Source: Pararge aegeria (Eukaryota; Arthropoda; Insecta; Lepidoptera; Nymphalidae). From it: 64,000 nucleotides of DNA. The translations under genes and the position numbers were made by a program. This document shows, piece after piece, positions 1 through 10,065 of the stretch; position 1 is the stretch's first letter, and each line of letters starts with the position of its first letter. Below the pieces are notes generated by a model, which did no database searches, was not told the origin of the DNA, and saw only the letters and a list, made by a program, of their open reading frames with translations. Location: contig NC_053201.1 in assembly GCF_905163445.1 (NCBI RefSeq), positions 9,310,001-9,374,000 of the forward strand, given 5' to 3'.

Positions 1-341
1 TGTATCTTCTCATTCTGAAGACATCACTCTTTAGCAATAAGCCTGCCTTTTGTATTCACACCTTTCTGTCTCCAAAATTTAAGCTATGTGAGTACCAAAT
101 TTATTCTACATTAGCGCAGTGGTCGTTCCGAGCATAGGCAGTAGTTAATGTACAAATAAACAAACAAACAAATACTTTTCCCATTTATATTATTAGTACG
201 GACTATTTTGAATATATAAATTTCAAACAGCCTGTCTTCGATGTTACAGCTATATTGCATAGAAATCACAGTAATGTCGGCAACAGATGCTTTAACGTCG
301 CCGTACCTAGAGCAAAATACACAGACTTGCAAAAAAGTCCT

Positions 342-386
342 ACAGGCTAGATATTGCTGGACCTCTTCCAGCAATATCTAGCCTGT
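342..386. repeat. Short perfect hairpin (19-bp arms, 7-nt loop)
   Basis: Positions 342-360 are the exact reverse complement of 368-386, leaving a 7-nt loop. Nothing around it looks like a transposon end or a gene terminator. It resembles several other small inverted duplications in this window. A transcribed stem-loop is possible, but no promoter is visible. Confidence 0.8.
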
Positions 387-389
387 TTT

Positions 390-1130
390 GTTTTAGACGG
401 TTTATAGAATAAGTAACAAGCATACCTTATCACCTTACCGAAGAAAAGCGGTAAGGAATGCGTGTAACTGTTTGATGAAGCATTCATTGAACTGGGTCGT
501 TTATTTTATTCACGTTAGCTGGACAGGCTGGCATTATTATCGATTCCATTTTCCATATAGATTTTAAGGCATAAATAACTATAGCTACATGGTATCTATT
601 GAAAAAATTGATTTCGTTTTACAAACATGCCCCAATTTGTTGTAACCGATACACAAAAACAAAACACCCTTTTTTAGGTAAAATAATTTCATAAAAGACG
701 GATGGACGCACCGAAAAACCGCGCAAACAATTTAGGAATATACATGACCAATAGACCGAAACAACGGGCAAATCGGGGCAATATATTAAATGAATGTACC
801 AGGGAAGCATAAAATGTGACGTATCGTATTGTTAGTAATTGGAATCGGGCGTAATGTGTGCAGAGCTTATCTGTGTTATGCTTGCTCATATTCCTGCCCC
901 CGTATTGTTTGACAGTCGCTAACTGGGTGGTGACCTTTTAACGCCATATTATATTCATGATTTAAACCGTTTTGCCATCGCACCGCAAGACACCGGGCGG
1001 GTTCAGATCCCTATGTTGTCAATATCCCAAAAACTAGCACCAAGCGATTAAAATAATATGTCTTATACGCATAGCTGGGATTTGGAACGCCCTTCCAAGT
1101 CTTGTATTACCTAATTCTGTGTTCTCTAAT
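390..1130. other. AT-rich stretch without a supported gene
   Basis: Only short chance frames occur here. Near 1005 there is a B-box-like GGGTTCAGATCC preceded by G+C-richer sequence, which may be the decayed head of a tRNA-derived SINE. Nothing else is recognisable. Confidence 0.4.
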
Positions 1131-1154
1131 TATGGACAAAACCTCCCGTTGGGA

Positions 1155-1200
1155 GTTGTCTGTAACTCCAGCAGTGGACTGTTATAGGCTATTGAATGAT
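1155..1200 (+). mobile_element. Remnant of a CAGCAGTGGACTG-type retroelement tail
   Basis: The string CAGCAGTGGACTG followed by TATAGGCT and a GAATGAT end matches the 3' tail seen in many lepidopteran RTE-related repeats (other orientation at 15,585, 10,066 and 3,724). Only about 45 bp remains. Confidence 0.4.
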
Positions 1201-1955
1201 CGATTTGATTTAAACTTTTCATCTGCCTCACTGCAAAAAGTAGAATTGTAAGTATTTTCGTAAAAATGCTCAAGGCATGGCACCTATAACGTGGTTTACG
1301 ACCGGCCCGTATTATTGTATAGGTAAGCGGAAAAACTAAGTGAGACTAATCGATCGGCCGTCATTTTCACACACGAAAACTTGTGTGAGTGAGGAAGTTG
1401 TAAAAGTAAAATGTACGTATCCTTGAAAGCATGTACTATAAGTAATAATGCTAGAAAGTTAAATTATCGTCGGTTTATTTTTTACTTCTCAATTTTTGTA
1501 CACAACTATCTAACTGTAAGAATTTTAGTGAAAATAAATCAAGTAATAATAATGAATAAGAAAGTTCTACTTTCTAAACACATAAACATTAATTTAATGC
1601 CAAAACCTTGTTGCTACAGTGAAATTTGGAAAACGCATATTCTACCATTTTGTAAGTAACCAACCAATTCAATGATGACTTATAGTGAACTAAATAATTA
1701 CTTAGTATAGGAACGTGAGTTATTCCAGTACCTTAAGCACGATATTGCGAAACTCGTAAACTAGTTGGATTTCGAATATCGAAACGTCATACCTAACCTA
1801 ACGTTACAGTATATGAATTCTGAATGTAAAACTACATATTGTCATACATCTATAGCCCTAGCGAATAAATGCATTGTAAAATTAAAGTCAAACCAGTTTA
1901 GCAGTAGAACTTAAAATAAATATAGCAATCGACACTTTTTCGTACTAAAGGTACA
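1201..1955. other. AT-rich stretch, nothing recognised
   Basis: An 82-codon frame at 1411-1659 (+) starts with Met but has AT-driven composition (rich in Asn, Lys, Ile, Phe, Tyr), no domain, and no clear splice context. I treat it as chance. Confidence 0.4.
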
Positions 1956-1959
1956 GATT

Positions 1960-2115
1960 AAAGCATTAAATATAACAAGCTTAATTTAAATTAAAAGTAT
2001 GATCTATAATCGTGATGCACGATCATCTCGTCACGAGAGATTCATATCAAAATGACATGACATAATCTAGAGCGTGGAGCAGATGGTTTCTTTAATATAA
2101 AAATGGTGTGTTACA
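1960..2115 (+). repeat. Direct repeat, copy 1 of a dispersed element
   Basis: This block and 2690-2835 share an ordered set of words: ATCTATAAT, GCACGA, TCTGTCACGA/TCTCGTCACGA, AATGACATG, ATAATCTAGAG and GTTTCTTYAATAT. They are diverged direct copies about 730 bp apart. No coding frame or terminal motif identifies the class. Confidence 0.6.
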
Positions 2116-2457
2116 TAAAGCTGTAGGGACTACGGTGATGTTGTAAGGTGTATTCGACAAAATTTTGTTAAGAAATCCTTAGATAAAGAACATTCTAGAA
2201 TTACCGATAGATATCTAGTAGACGAGCAGCGTTAAATCATGACGGCGCCGAGCTGATACTAAATGTCGATGTCACAATAGTGAGGGACATGAACGCCGTA
2301 ATTCCATATGACAATGGGAACAGGAATCTAATAGATTTTTCGATAATTTCGAATACTTAGTGACTTAAAGTGTATTATTTAAAAAAAAAAAAATTTAGAA
2401 TCAAATAATTCCATTTATGACCAGAAGAAATAGTCGAAGCAGTATCCATGGAAAGGG

Positions 2458-2610
2458 GTTTTTTTTTTAAATATATAGACAAGTGCTTGACTGCAATCAT
2501 GCTGATGGTAAGTGATAATGCAGCCTAAGATGAAGCGCGCTTGCCTAGAAGATGCCTATTCACTCTTGATTTGAAGGTACCCAGATTATAGTTATATGAT
2601 GCAGCTGTAA
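2458..2610 (-). mobile_element. LINE 3' end (reverse-transcriptase C-terminal remnant plus tail)
   Basis: Read on the minus strand, the block runs from a region equivalent to the FPASYNL..FK..VNR motif (better seen at 33,975 and 54,484) through a conserved 3' UTR to a poly(A) tract, which appears as the T-run near 2460-2468 on the plus strand. The coding part is too decayed to translate cleanly. Confidence 0.6.
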
Positions 2611-2689
2611 CGGTATATAATAGGTGTTCCGGAGTTCCTAACGCGTATCTTCAAAAATATATTTATTTGTCACCTCCAACGGACACTAA

Positions 2690-2835
2690 TCATAATAAAC
2701 CGAAATTACCATCAACTCGCTATCTGTAATCTATAATAACGAAGCACGACCGGTCTGTCACGAAAGATTTACATCATAATGACATGTTATAATCTAGAGG
2801 GTGGGGTCAGTTTCTTCAATATTTAATGTTTTCTA
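2690..2835 (+). repeat. Direct repeat, copy 2 of a dispersed element
   Basis: Diverged second copy of the block at 1960-2115, in the same orientation. Confidence 0.6.
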
Positions 2836-2839
2836 CGGA

Positions 2840-3720
2840 CGGAACAGCGGTCGGTGAAATATAAGTGAATGGGAAAGTAACGAACAATATTAAATATGTT
2901 ATTTAAACTGTGAGGACGCGTAGGGACTGTCGCAAAAAGGACAATCCCGCACTTAAATTAATACGGATCACAGGACTGTCTCACAGATTTAAGGTTTCCG
3001 CGCACTTTCGACACACTTTCCCTGTTTTCATTATATTATAACACATATAAAAAAAAAGAAGAGCACTAAAGAACCGTATACGGCTAAGTGCAATTCAGGT
3101 TACCTAACTTGTTAGTCCTAACTAAGCAACCAACGAACTTGAGTTTGGGCATAGTTAAAAAGGATGGAGAGTAATATAGAGAGTAGTACTTCTTATCCCA
3201 GGAAAACAAACGGGATGTGTAAAAAAACAGTAATGAACGCGGACGCGAAACAGCTAGTCAAAGATACATCAATTTAATGGAGAGGAAAGAGAAAAAGAAA
3301 TAGAAATAATATACCTACATGGAAGAAAAAAATTGAAATGATGTATGGCTTTTATCGTTTAAGTGCAATATGGATATGATTGAGGCATTTGAAGGCATAA
3401 AATTTATTGATCTTGACGTGTCAGGAGAAAATCACTAAAACTTTTATGGAGGATTTTTTTTTTCTTTTTTATGTAAATTATTATTTTCTTCATTACTGGT
3501 CCATCGTAGATAGGTTTTTTTATTGGATTATTAAACTGCTAACTATCATCATAAGGACAAAAAAGTAAAATGAAAAGTTACGCGTTCAGTTCAAGATCTA
3601 CTCGTACCAGTATTATTTAAAAAATCATTATGTTAGGTATATTTTTTTTGTTTAGAATTTAAGTTAAAATTGCAATGGTCTTTGGTTATAGATCGAGGAA
3701 GGAAGAACAAATATTATTGT
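2840..3720. other. AT-rich stretch, nothing recognised
   Basis: Contains A-rich and T-rich runs (3048-3060, 3454-3470) but no repeat family that I recognise and no coding-like frame. Confidence 0.4.
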
Positions 3721-3723
3721 ATT

Positions 3724-4190
3724 CTTTATTCATCATCATTTCAACCAATTGACGTACACTGCTTAACTGGAGTTCCACAATACACGGTCCCGGGCCGCTT
3801 GCCTCCAGCGGCTCCCAGAGACTCGCCTGATGTCATCTGTCCACCTCGCTGGGGGCCGACCTACGCTGCGTTTAACGGTGCGGTGTCGCCATTTCAGCAC
3901 CTTAAGACGCCAACGTCCATCAGTTCGATGGGCCCTGCCCATTGCCACTTCAGCTTCGCGACTCGCTGAGCTATTACGGTAACTCTTGATCACGTAGAGA
4001 TACTCCTAGCATAGCTCTCTCCATTGTCCACTGAGTGACTCTGAACCTTCTTATGAGGTCGATTGTTAGTGACCATGTCTCAGACCCGCAAGTCATCACT
4101 GGCAACAAGGACTGTTCGAAGACTAAGTCTTCAGGTACTGAGGGATTTCACTATTAGTACTTTGAATGACTGCTATTTCATGGCATGTTT
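3724..4190 (-). pseudogene. RTE-type non-LTR retrotransposon 3' fragment
   Basis: The minus strand encodes the C-terminal end of an RTE-like reverse transcriptase. The readable frame, 3993 down to 3763, carries the landmarks GRAHRTDGRW, WRHRT, SVGRPPARWTDD and GSRWRQAARDR followed by LW. This spacing is typical of the tail of lepidopteran RTE proteins. The region 4000-4190 continues upstream into the same protein in other frames, including an ERAM-like segment, so it is frameshifted. Beyond the stop the sequence gives the familiar CAGTGTACGTCAATTGG tail with short ATGATGA repeats (3724-3760). Only about 470 bp of an element of about 3 kb is present, so it is a 5'-truncated dead copy. The RTE assignment is from motif memory, not a search. 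Confidence 0.8.
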
Positions 4191-4199
4191 GTGAGAAGG

Positions 4200-4595
4200 C
4201 GTAGTGGACCTTTCATTTTCAGGGGTATGGCTAAAATTGATTAAAATGAACGAGGAATTAAGTGGACTTAAACCCTTATGGTATGAATGATGACGCAATT
4301 GTCCCTTTGGTTCCAGACAATTTCCCAATTAACTCTTGCTAATTCAGGCAACCCAATTCTGACTAGGTAGAATGTTTTTCTAGCCTGGAAAGTGAAACCT
4401 TTAAAAGCTTTTAGTTAATGTACCTTGTCTTAAAGGATTAATTATTTGACTAACCTTAATGTTGGGTTGTGTGTGTGCTATGAATGTTTCAATGTGGATG
4501 TGTGTGTGTATTTAGGTAAAGGTAGTTGAGGCAAATGTTAACACTTACTCATTTTTGTTTATCTCGAATACTTGTTAGAAAAACAAATTCAGTCA
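4200..4595. other. Unannotated stretch between LINE fragments
   Basis: TG-rich sequence around 4468-4512 (GTGTGTGTG). No coding frame or known repeat is seen. Confidence 0.4.
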
Positions 4596-4599
4596 AAAC

Positions 4600-4885
4600 T
4601 AGCGGTTTTGCCTTGATGTGCGTACGGAACCGAATGTTTCCTCATCAAACCCATATCCCCTTGTGGGGTTTTTATAAAAACGCTTTAAATATATCTCTAA
4701 AATGAAAAATAAAAAATGTAAACATGTTGAAAAAGAGCAACTGTTGAGTTTCTTGGCGGCTTCTTCTTGGTAGAATCTGCCTTCCGAACCGGTGGTAGAG
4801 TCAGTACAAGCAGACAGACTTGACGTTTCAAAAGTGCTCATATGTGGCGTACTTGAAATAAATGAATTTTGAATTTATTGAACTT
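4600..4885 (+). mobile_element. LINE 3' end, family L2
   Basis: The plus strand carries the segment with AGAGCAACTGTTGAGTTTCTT, GGTAGAATCTGCCTTCCGAACCGG and GACTTGACGTTTCAAAAGTGC, then an AATAAA-type signal (near 4858) and a short GAATTT-type repeat. The same 3' end lies on the minus strand at 59,229-59,440 and 63,038-63,130. It is the non-coding tail of a CR1/Jockey-like LINE; the coding part is lost. Confidence 0.7.
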
Positions 4886-4959
4886 ATTTAAAACTTCGTG
4901 CTGTTTAAAACGTGGCAGTTCCACCATTGAGGTTTCCGTTATTAAAAGTAACCTATGTT

Positions 4960-5048
4960 TCCCACAGTTTAGTACGCCACCTGCCTGTGAAAATTTGTCC
5001 GTCCGTATCAGAGATTAGGCGGAACAGACACCGACACACAGACCAAAA
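4960..5048 (+). repeat. Dispersed repeat shared with the window's right end
   Basis: The words GCCTGTGAAAAT, GTCCGTATC and ACAGACA...ACAGACC recur, diverged, at 63,918-64,000 (GCCTGTGAAAATCC and GAACAGACAGAGAGACAGAG). The class is unknown. Confidence 0.4.
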
Positions 5049-5089
5049 TTTTTAATGTATGTTTGATATACATATCCTTACAACGTATT

Positions 5090-5265
5090 AGTTTGGCTAT
5101 CCAAAGGGGCAATGCTGCCAGCATCTTAGGAACTGTGCCTCGCTGCGGTGGTTTCGAGGACGTTTTAGATTTTATTTAGTTTTTAAATAGTTTATTTTAG
5201 GTTATATTTATAATTTTATTTCAAACTGTTCTAAATAAATATTAGCCAATAAATATTATAACTGT
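5090..5265 (+). pseudogene. LINE 3' end with RT C-terminus (IQRGNAASILGT)
   Basis: Frame 5096-5179 reads AIQRGNAASILGTVPRCGGF and ends at TAG. The RGNAASxLGT motif is a hallmark of the extreme C-terminus of a common lepidopteran non-LTR retrotransposon protein. It is followed by an AT-rich 3' UTR and AATAAATATT signals at 5235-5265. Everything upstream of the last 28 codons is missing or unrecognisable. Confidence 0.65.
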
Positions 5266-5404
5266 AAATATGTAGATATCCTTACAAATAATTATGAATT
5301 TAGTTAAAAAGTGCTATTTTCACATACAAAAACATAGTGTTTTTTTTTATTGAAAGCGTCTGTCCTTAGTATGGCCGAGTCTAAAAGCACTCTATATATC
5401 TGTA

Positions 5405-5690
5405 TTGGGATTTACTTAAACCTTAAAAAAGCTGGGTGTGAATTTCTCTAACTTCATAGTTTAATAATAATTTACTGTGAGAGGGTGATAGCAAAAAAAA
5501 ATTACCCGGCCAAGTTTGTTGTGGGCTCTTCTTAGACCAGGGCGCGATCGGATACCTTCGTAGCTTTAGGTTTTGGCATACGAAGTAAACACCATCCCCT
5601 TTCGATTATGTAAACATATATGTATGAACGCTTCAAAAATGCCTGTGATAGGCCTACACGAAAAAAAAAATGTTAAATTTGAATTTTGAA
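5405..5690 (+). mobile_element. LINE 3' end, family L1
   Basis: Landmarks in order are AAGCTGGGTGTGAAT (the end of the ORF, equivalent to ..DKKAWV-stop at 36,031), ACCCGGCCAAGTTTGTTGTGG, GCTTCAAAAATGCCTGTGAT, TAGGCCTACACG, and a GAATTTGAATTTTGAAT tail. The same 3' end recurs at 13,935, 15,405, 22,310, 33,535, 35,815, 37,850, 43,575 and 60,785. It is a 5'-truncated CR1/Jockey-like copy. Confidence 0.75.
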
Positions 5691-5887
5691 TAACTAACAA
5701 TTAAAAATATATATGAAAATAGGATCTATGATTTCCGATGTTCTTTTAAATATTCATACAAAACTTCCGCGCACCGTGTCGCATTTAGATGAACCTATCG
5801 GATATTTGATGTATACGTGTCCAAACTTCAACACGATATTGCTTTCCCACCAAAACATATTGGGTGTGTAAATAAAAAAAAACACGT

Positions 5888-6088
5888 GTGCGACGTGTTC
5901 GTACATGTTTTCAGGATGAATATATTACTATTATTCTAATCATAGAGAACATGCCCGGTTTAGTTCTCACACTCGTTCTGCTGTACTCGATTGTAGGGTG
6001 GTCTGCCTATCAGCTTCCCGATTCTGTAACTTTGCCAAAAAGTTGCCCACTGGTCATCTTTATGTCTTTACACGAAACGCGCAATTAA
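5888..6088 (+). CDS. Candidate first exon with a signal peptide (unidentified)
   Basis: The stretch stands out because its codons are richer in G+C than the flanks and the peptide from Met at 5951 looks like a secretion signal: a short N-terminus, a hydrophobic core LVLTLVLLYSIVGWSAY, then a polar part QLPDSVTLPKSCPL. An A lies at -3 of that ATG. A TTTTCAG just upstream (5910-5916) could be a splice acceptor, and CACTGGTCATC at about 6047 is a weak possible donor. The open frame ends at 6086-6088. No partner exon was identified; TTTACAG at about 6718-6724 opens a 30-codon frame ending at TGA, but nothing ties the two together. The family is not recognised, and it could be chance. Confidence 0.25.
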   Translation: MRRVRTCFQDEYITIILIIENMPGLVLTLVLLYSIVGWSAYQLPDSVTLPKSCPLVIFMSLHETRN

Positions 6089-6304
6089 ATATTATCTAAC
6101 AGTTTTATAATCATTGCAAAGTTTGTATCCGCCGGCACTTCTGCCTTCCATCATGAATTTTGGGTTTTAACTTTTACAGCGAAAACAAATATAAATATTT
6201 CTTCAAATTTCCATATATCTAAGTTATCCGCTTTACACATTCAGTAAAATAATGTCGATATAAAAATATGTAGTAATTAAAATTTTCCTATAAATTAAAT
6301 TATA

Positions 6305-6490
6305 CTATATAGGTATTACGCGGTGATAGCGCATTCGGTAGGAGCTCGACTTAACTTTTGGGGGGGGTGTTAGTTCGAATCCCAGCACGCACCTCTAACT
6401 TTTCTAAGTTTTGTGCGTTTTAAATAATTCAAATATCACTTGCTTCAACATTTCTGAGTATTTTAGCTGTTTGAGCGATTGCTAAGACAG
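6305..6490 (+). mobile_element. tRNA-derived SINE, family S2 (5' half)
   Basis: A decayed tRNA-like head (GCGGTGATAGCGCATTCGG, then B-box-like AGTTCGAATCCC) is followed by the family body CACCTCTAACTTTTCTAAGTT, GTGCGTTTTAA and ATATCACTTGCTTCAAC. Family S2 recurs at 13,290, 21,290 and 63,520. A run of eight G interrupts the anticodon region, so this is not a functional tRNA. Confidence 0.7.
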
Positions 6491-6499
6491 TGCTCAGAG

Positions 6500-7190
6500 T
6501 ACACTCCGTAAAAAAGTTTGGTGTGGAGTATAAAGATATTATACAAATGATTCAGTTAAAAACATACAATTTTACTTATGACGAACTCGACGACTTCTAG
6601 ATTGCATCAAAAATAATTTAATACTTAAATCGAATACGCTCATGATCTTAATATATTTATATATTTCCTCATCACAGCAAGATTAAAAGTAATTATTATC
6701 ACGTACATTAATTTATCATTTACAGACGCCATTACATAACGTCAAATGGAGCGTTCGGAGGCTAATAACACAAAGCGCATTTAGAGCACTTTGGCAGGAA
6801 GCACTCCCTTCCGATTGATTGCTTTACAGACAGATGGTCACTTAGACCCCAACAAAAATAACTGGAGTGCCATGGCGAAATATACACGTTTTTATACGAA
6901 ATTAGCTATCGATTTAACACTTCATCCATGTTTGGTTAAAGTATGTTTTTAGATGCTTTAATTCTGGAATCGAATTAGATGCAAAAAATATGAAACGAAC
7001 TAAAAATAATTCCCGAAGTCACCCGTTACGCTACAGAAATTTTGTTTTTTTTTTTTCTATTATTAATTGATAGTGAGTGGAAAGCCATCACCTAGAAACC
7101 GAGCAACACTTCCCAGGTCGTTTAAGGATCACATCATGCAAAGTGTGGCCCTATGTATTATCTTCTATTTATGTACGTATGTTATGTACT
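6500..7190. other. Stretch without a supported gene
   Basis: Apart from a possible acceptor and short open frame at 6725-6820, nothing is visible. Sequence after 6900 is plain AT-rich DNA with a T-run at about 7046-7058. Confidence 0.35.
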
Positions 7191-7295
7191 GCTATGTCCA
7201 TCAACCCGAGGCGCCGCTGTGAAGCCTCACGGGCTTGTTATTACACCGACAACCATGCTCTTCATACCGGAACACAGCATTCCCACAATACTCCT
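7190..7295 (-). repeat. Dispersed repeat family D, inverted fragment
   Basis: The minus strand carries the words seen in the 11,215 and 52,485 copies: AATGCTGTGTTCCGGT..GAAGAGCAT and, after a gap, CCTCGGGTTGATGGACAT. Confidence 0.5.
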
Positions 7296-7460
7296 TGGGG
7301 AGTGTTCATAAAATACGTCAGATGTTTAAGGGGGGGGTCGATTCAAATCTCACCTAATCTTACGTTGGAGAGAGTGTGGGTCTCGGCAAATATCAATCAC
7401 TTTTTTTGTTACATTTTTATCACACTTAAAATTAAACTCTCAGCAATATTGATTACTAGT

Positions 7461-7690
7461 ATATTATGAAAATTAAGCTTAATTTGCTATACTCCGCGAA
7501 CAGCAGGAGAATCTGTATGGTGTAATTTAAAATTACTTCAATCCGTATACTCCACACCGAACAGATCCTCGGCAATGTACCCTCTACGCACGTTTCGCTC
7601 CGAAGCCGGAGCATCCTCCGGAGATGTTGACTTTACAATGAATAATTGTTAAGTACTTAGTTTTCATAATATATTACGGATTTCATTTCA
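7461..7690 (+). mobile_element. M1 MITE (long terminal inverted repeat element), copy 1
   Basis: It opens with TATGAAAATTAAGCTTAATT and runs through GCTATACTCCGCGAA, GAGAATCTGTATGGTGTAAT, ATACTCCACACCG, TTTCGCTCCGAAGCCGGAGC and GATGTTGACTTTACAATG, to an inverted TTTTCATAATATATTACGGA end. Internal complementary blocks make it a fold-back element. It has no coding capacity. Other copies: 18,893, 34,434, 41,365, 61,240 and 62,286. Confidence 0.8.
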
Positions 7691-7734
7691 TTTCATTTGA
7701 AAAATCATTTTTTTTGAACATTTTGAAAAATCTC

Positions 7735-7860
7735 ACGTGAGATTGGGGGTTGGGGGAGGGGCTGAATAAAATCTCACGACATCTCACCAGGGGGGGGAGG
7801 GAGGCACAGAAAATTTAAAAATACATCTCACGTAATTTATGGACGCCCCCTTAGCGGCAG
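7735..7860 (+). repeat. G-run element with TCTCACGTGAGA palindrome
   Basis: TCACGTGAGATT is followed by two clusters of G-runs: G5, G5, G3-4 at 7745-7761, and G8, G3, G2 at 7790-7804. It ends in CATCTCACGTAATTTATGGACGCCCCC. TCTCACG is repeated four times. I have seen this motif set in repeats of many insect genomes but cannot name the family. Confidence 0.5.
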
Positions 7861-8039
7861 AAATATTTATGGTGGTAGCACTTCCCCGGACAAGCTCTAA
7901 TAACCAGCTCTACTACTACTTGGATAGACTTTATTAAGTAAATCCTATCTAAAAGGATTTATATTAAGAAGTATTAGTATATATGTAAAGTACATGTAAT
8001 GTATATCAATTATTTATTTTTAAATTGAATGTTGCACTA

Positions 8040-8215
8040 TCCCGTTTTCCGTACCAAACATGCTTCATCAACCAACGGTTGTCTGGAGGAGATCGCTTCA
8101 AGCGATAAGGCCGCCCTTGCGCATATATATTTATTTACCTTTATTTTGTTCAATTTGTTGTTTTTCTGTATGTACAATAAAGACTTTCTATCTATCTATC
8201 CATCTAAAAGGATCC
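8040..8215 (+). mobile_element. LINE 3' end, family L3
   Basis: The landmarks GAGGAGATCGCTTCAAGCGATAAGGCCGCCCTT, TTTTTCTGTATGTACAATAAAG and a (CTAT)n tail (8186-8207) mark a common lepidopteran LINE tail. The GATCGCTT..AAGCGAT part can form a small stem. Recurs at 9,806, 15,760, 17,070, 20,385, 24,740 and 61,620. Confidence 0.75.
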
Positions 8216-8689
8216 GGTAGTGCTAAAATACTATGTTACTACAAGTACACCTAGTGTTCGTGTTATGGCGACGCCGACCTCACATCCCCAACGTTACCTA
8301 AACCGTTATGTAGATTAAGTGCTCAAACGGCATCCGTATAAAACCTCCGGGTGACTGTTATTAATGCTTTGCTTGCAGGGCTTCTTGCAAAAACAATGTT
8401 TAACCAGTTTGGGATGTTTACCTTCGATATACCCAGCTAGTACTGTATCGAATAACAGTAATACATACCTACACTGTTTTCTACATGTGTACTGTATTTC
8501 TAAGGACTACATCTAAGCAAAACAATTATGTTTAGAGATGTATTTGATTAAGTGTACCTAACAAAATGAAGATGTTCTTTTAAAAAACTATGCCAGATTT
8601 TTGTACAAAATACACTACTTAAAAATATTCTGTAGAACTACACGTTAATTGAATGCTATTTACAGAATACGTATTTTAGTATCTTCTCA

Positions 8690-8905
8690 CTTAATTTAAA
8701 GGTCACTATATGGGGTTAGTGATGAAAGATGAAACCGAATTACACTAAATTCTCCAAAGTGGGTACTTTTTCTTTACAGACTCCAATTAACGATTTTTTC
8801 CTGCTGCTACTGCAACTCATCTGTCAAAAAAAACTATTCCTAAGCGATGCTTTAAAAACCATCACAAACGCGGATGCACTCGCGGCCTACAGCTAGTTAA
8901 AATAA
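8690..8905 (+). mobile_element. Helitron-like tail repeat
   Basis: GGTTAGTGATGAAAGATGAAACCGAA, CTAAATTCTC, and the terminal AAACGCGGATGCACTCGCGG..ACAGCTAGTTA match 12,170-12,320. The ending CGCGG...ACAGCTAGT, with CTAG at its limit, fits the CTRR 3' end of non-autonomous Helitrons. No autonomous element is present. Confidence 0.45.
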
Positions 8906-9539
8906 GTATTTATTTGTGTAATGCAGAAGCGATAATAGTGATCAAAACTTTCCCCTTCCTTTCAGTAAAAAATGTCGAAACCAAAATTATAAGTCTTACT
9001 TTAAGTTTCAAGAAGAAATCTTTGTCCCCACTTAACGTGGAATAAGGGCAAAAAGAAGAAGTAAGGACAGTTTAGTTCTTGACAGTAGTCATTTGTCATT
9101 CTCCGTCCCGTAAACTACATATTTATGTTGCAGTTAATCACTCCATTTCTTTGCTGACAGCCCAGCACACACTTTTAATATAAATAGGGAAATAGTGCAG
9201 TGACACAGCCGCGGCTCGCGTCAGCAGTTGACCTTCGATATGATTTTGATGCGATGGTACTTCAAAACTACCCACTTACAATTTACAATTTATTTATTGT
9301 ACGCTCGAAGATGCAATTTTATATAATTACCCTCTTTTTGTAAATTAGCATGTAAGTTCCATTTAAGTGGAAATTCCTTTATGGAACAATAAATATCTTA
9401 AACCAGGAAGTAGTAATTGGAGCCCTATCCCTTGAGATTATTTAGGCCACGTTCCAAACGCTTAAAGCACACTTGCGATAAAAGTCTTACCGAACGTATG
9501 CGTGTTAAGTTGCTGAATGTCACAGCGAGTAAGCCCCTC

Positions 9540-9650
9540 GCTCGACCTAATCTTGCCCAACCCCAATAGTCTTAACTTAAGGTCGTTAACGGAATACTCT
9601 TGCTTACTTTACTTGCGCTATCATAAAGCCGATACAGCGAGATATTTAAT
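9540..9650 (+). repeat. Direct repeat copy A (partner at 10,580)
   Basis: GCCCAACCC..GTCTTAACTTAAGGTCGTTAAC..GCTATC.TAAAGCCGATACAGCGAGATA recurs with changes at 10,580-10,678, about 1.03 kb downstream in the same orientation. The class is unknown. Confidence 0.55.
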
Positions 9651-9682
9651 TTGAAATGGCATATAACTACATCGCCTTTGAC

Positions 9683-10062
9683 GGCCGATTGGTGCAGTGG
9701 GCAGCGACTCCTTCTGATTCCAAGTGTGCAACATAAATGTTTTTCAGTGGCTGGGTGTTTATCTGTATAAGTATTCTATAATAAGTATTTATGTATATTA
9801 TTTATGAAAATCCACTTTTTTATCTGCTTCGTACGCTCAGCTTGCCTTTAAAAGATCACTTTTAGTGATAAGGCCGCCTTTGCACCCTAGCACTTAGCAC
9901 TACTACTGTTTTCCTTGAATTTTTCCTATTGTGTTGTGTTGCAATAAAGTTTTTCTATTCTATTCGAAAAATATTCATCAGTCATCTTAGTACCCATAAT
10001 ACAAGCTACGTTTACTTTAGGCTTACTAGATGGCTGTGTGTCGTAGTATATTTATTATTTAT
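9683..10062 (+). mobile_element. Metulj-like SINE, split by a LINE insertion
   Basis: The tRNA-like head GGCCGATTGGTGCAGTGGGC starts at 9684. The body continues (TGGCTGGGTGTTTATCTGTA, AAGTATTTATGTATATTATT) up to about 9805. It resumes at about 9966 with AAAAATATTCATCAGTC..CATCTTAGTACCCATAA..ACAAGCTACG and the GTAGTATATTTATT(TATTTA) tail. The interrupting segment is an L3 LINE end. Confidence 0.8.
9806..9965 (+). mobile_element. L3 LINE 3' end nested in a Metulj copy
   Basis: AAAAGATCACTTTTAGTGATAAGGCCGCCTTTGCAC, then GTTGCAATAAAG and a TTCTATTCTATTC tail. It splits the Metulj copy between its two AT-rich body segments, so it is the younger element. Confidence 0.7.
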
Positions 10063-10065
10063 TTA

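Noticed and set aside
6723..6820. Acceptor-like TTTACAG followed by a 30-codon frame
   Set aside because: Too short and not linked to any other exon.
7077..7469. 130-codon plus frame, the longest in the window
   Set aside because: Runs through an inverted family D piece into the left end of an M1 MITE; no domain and mixed origin.
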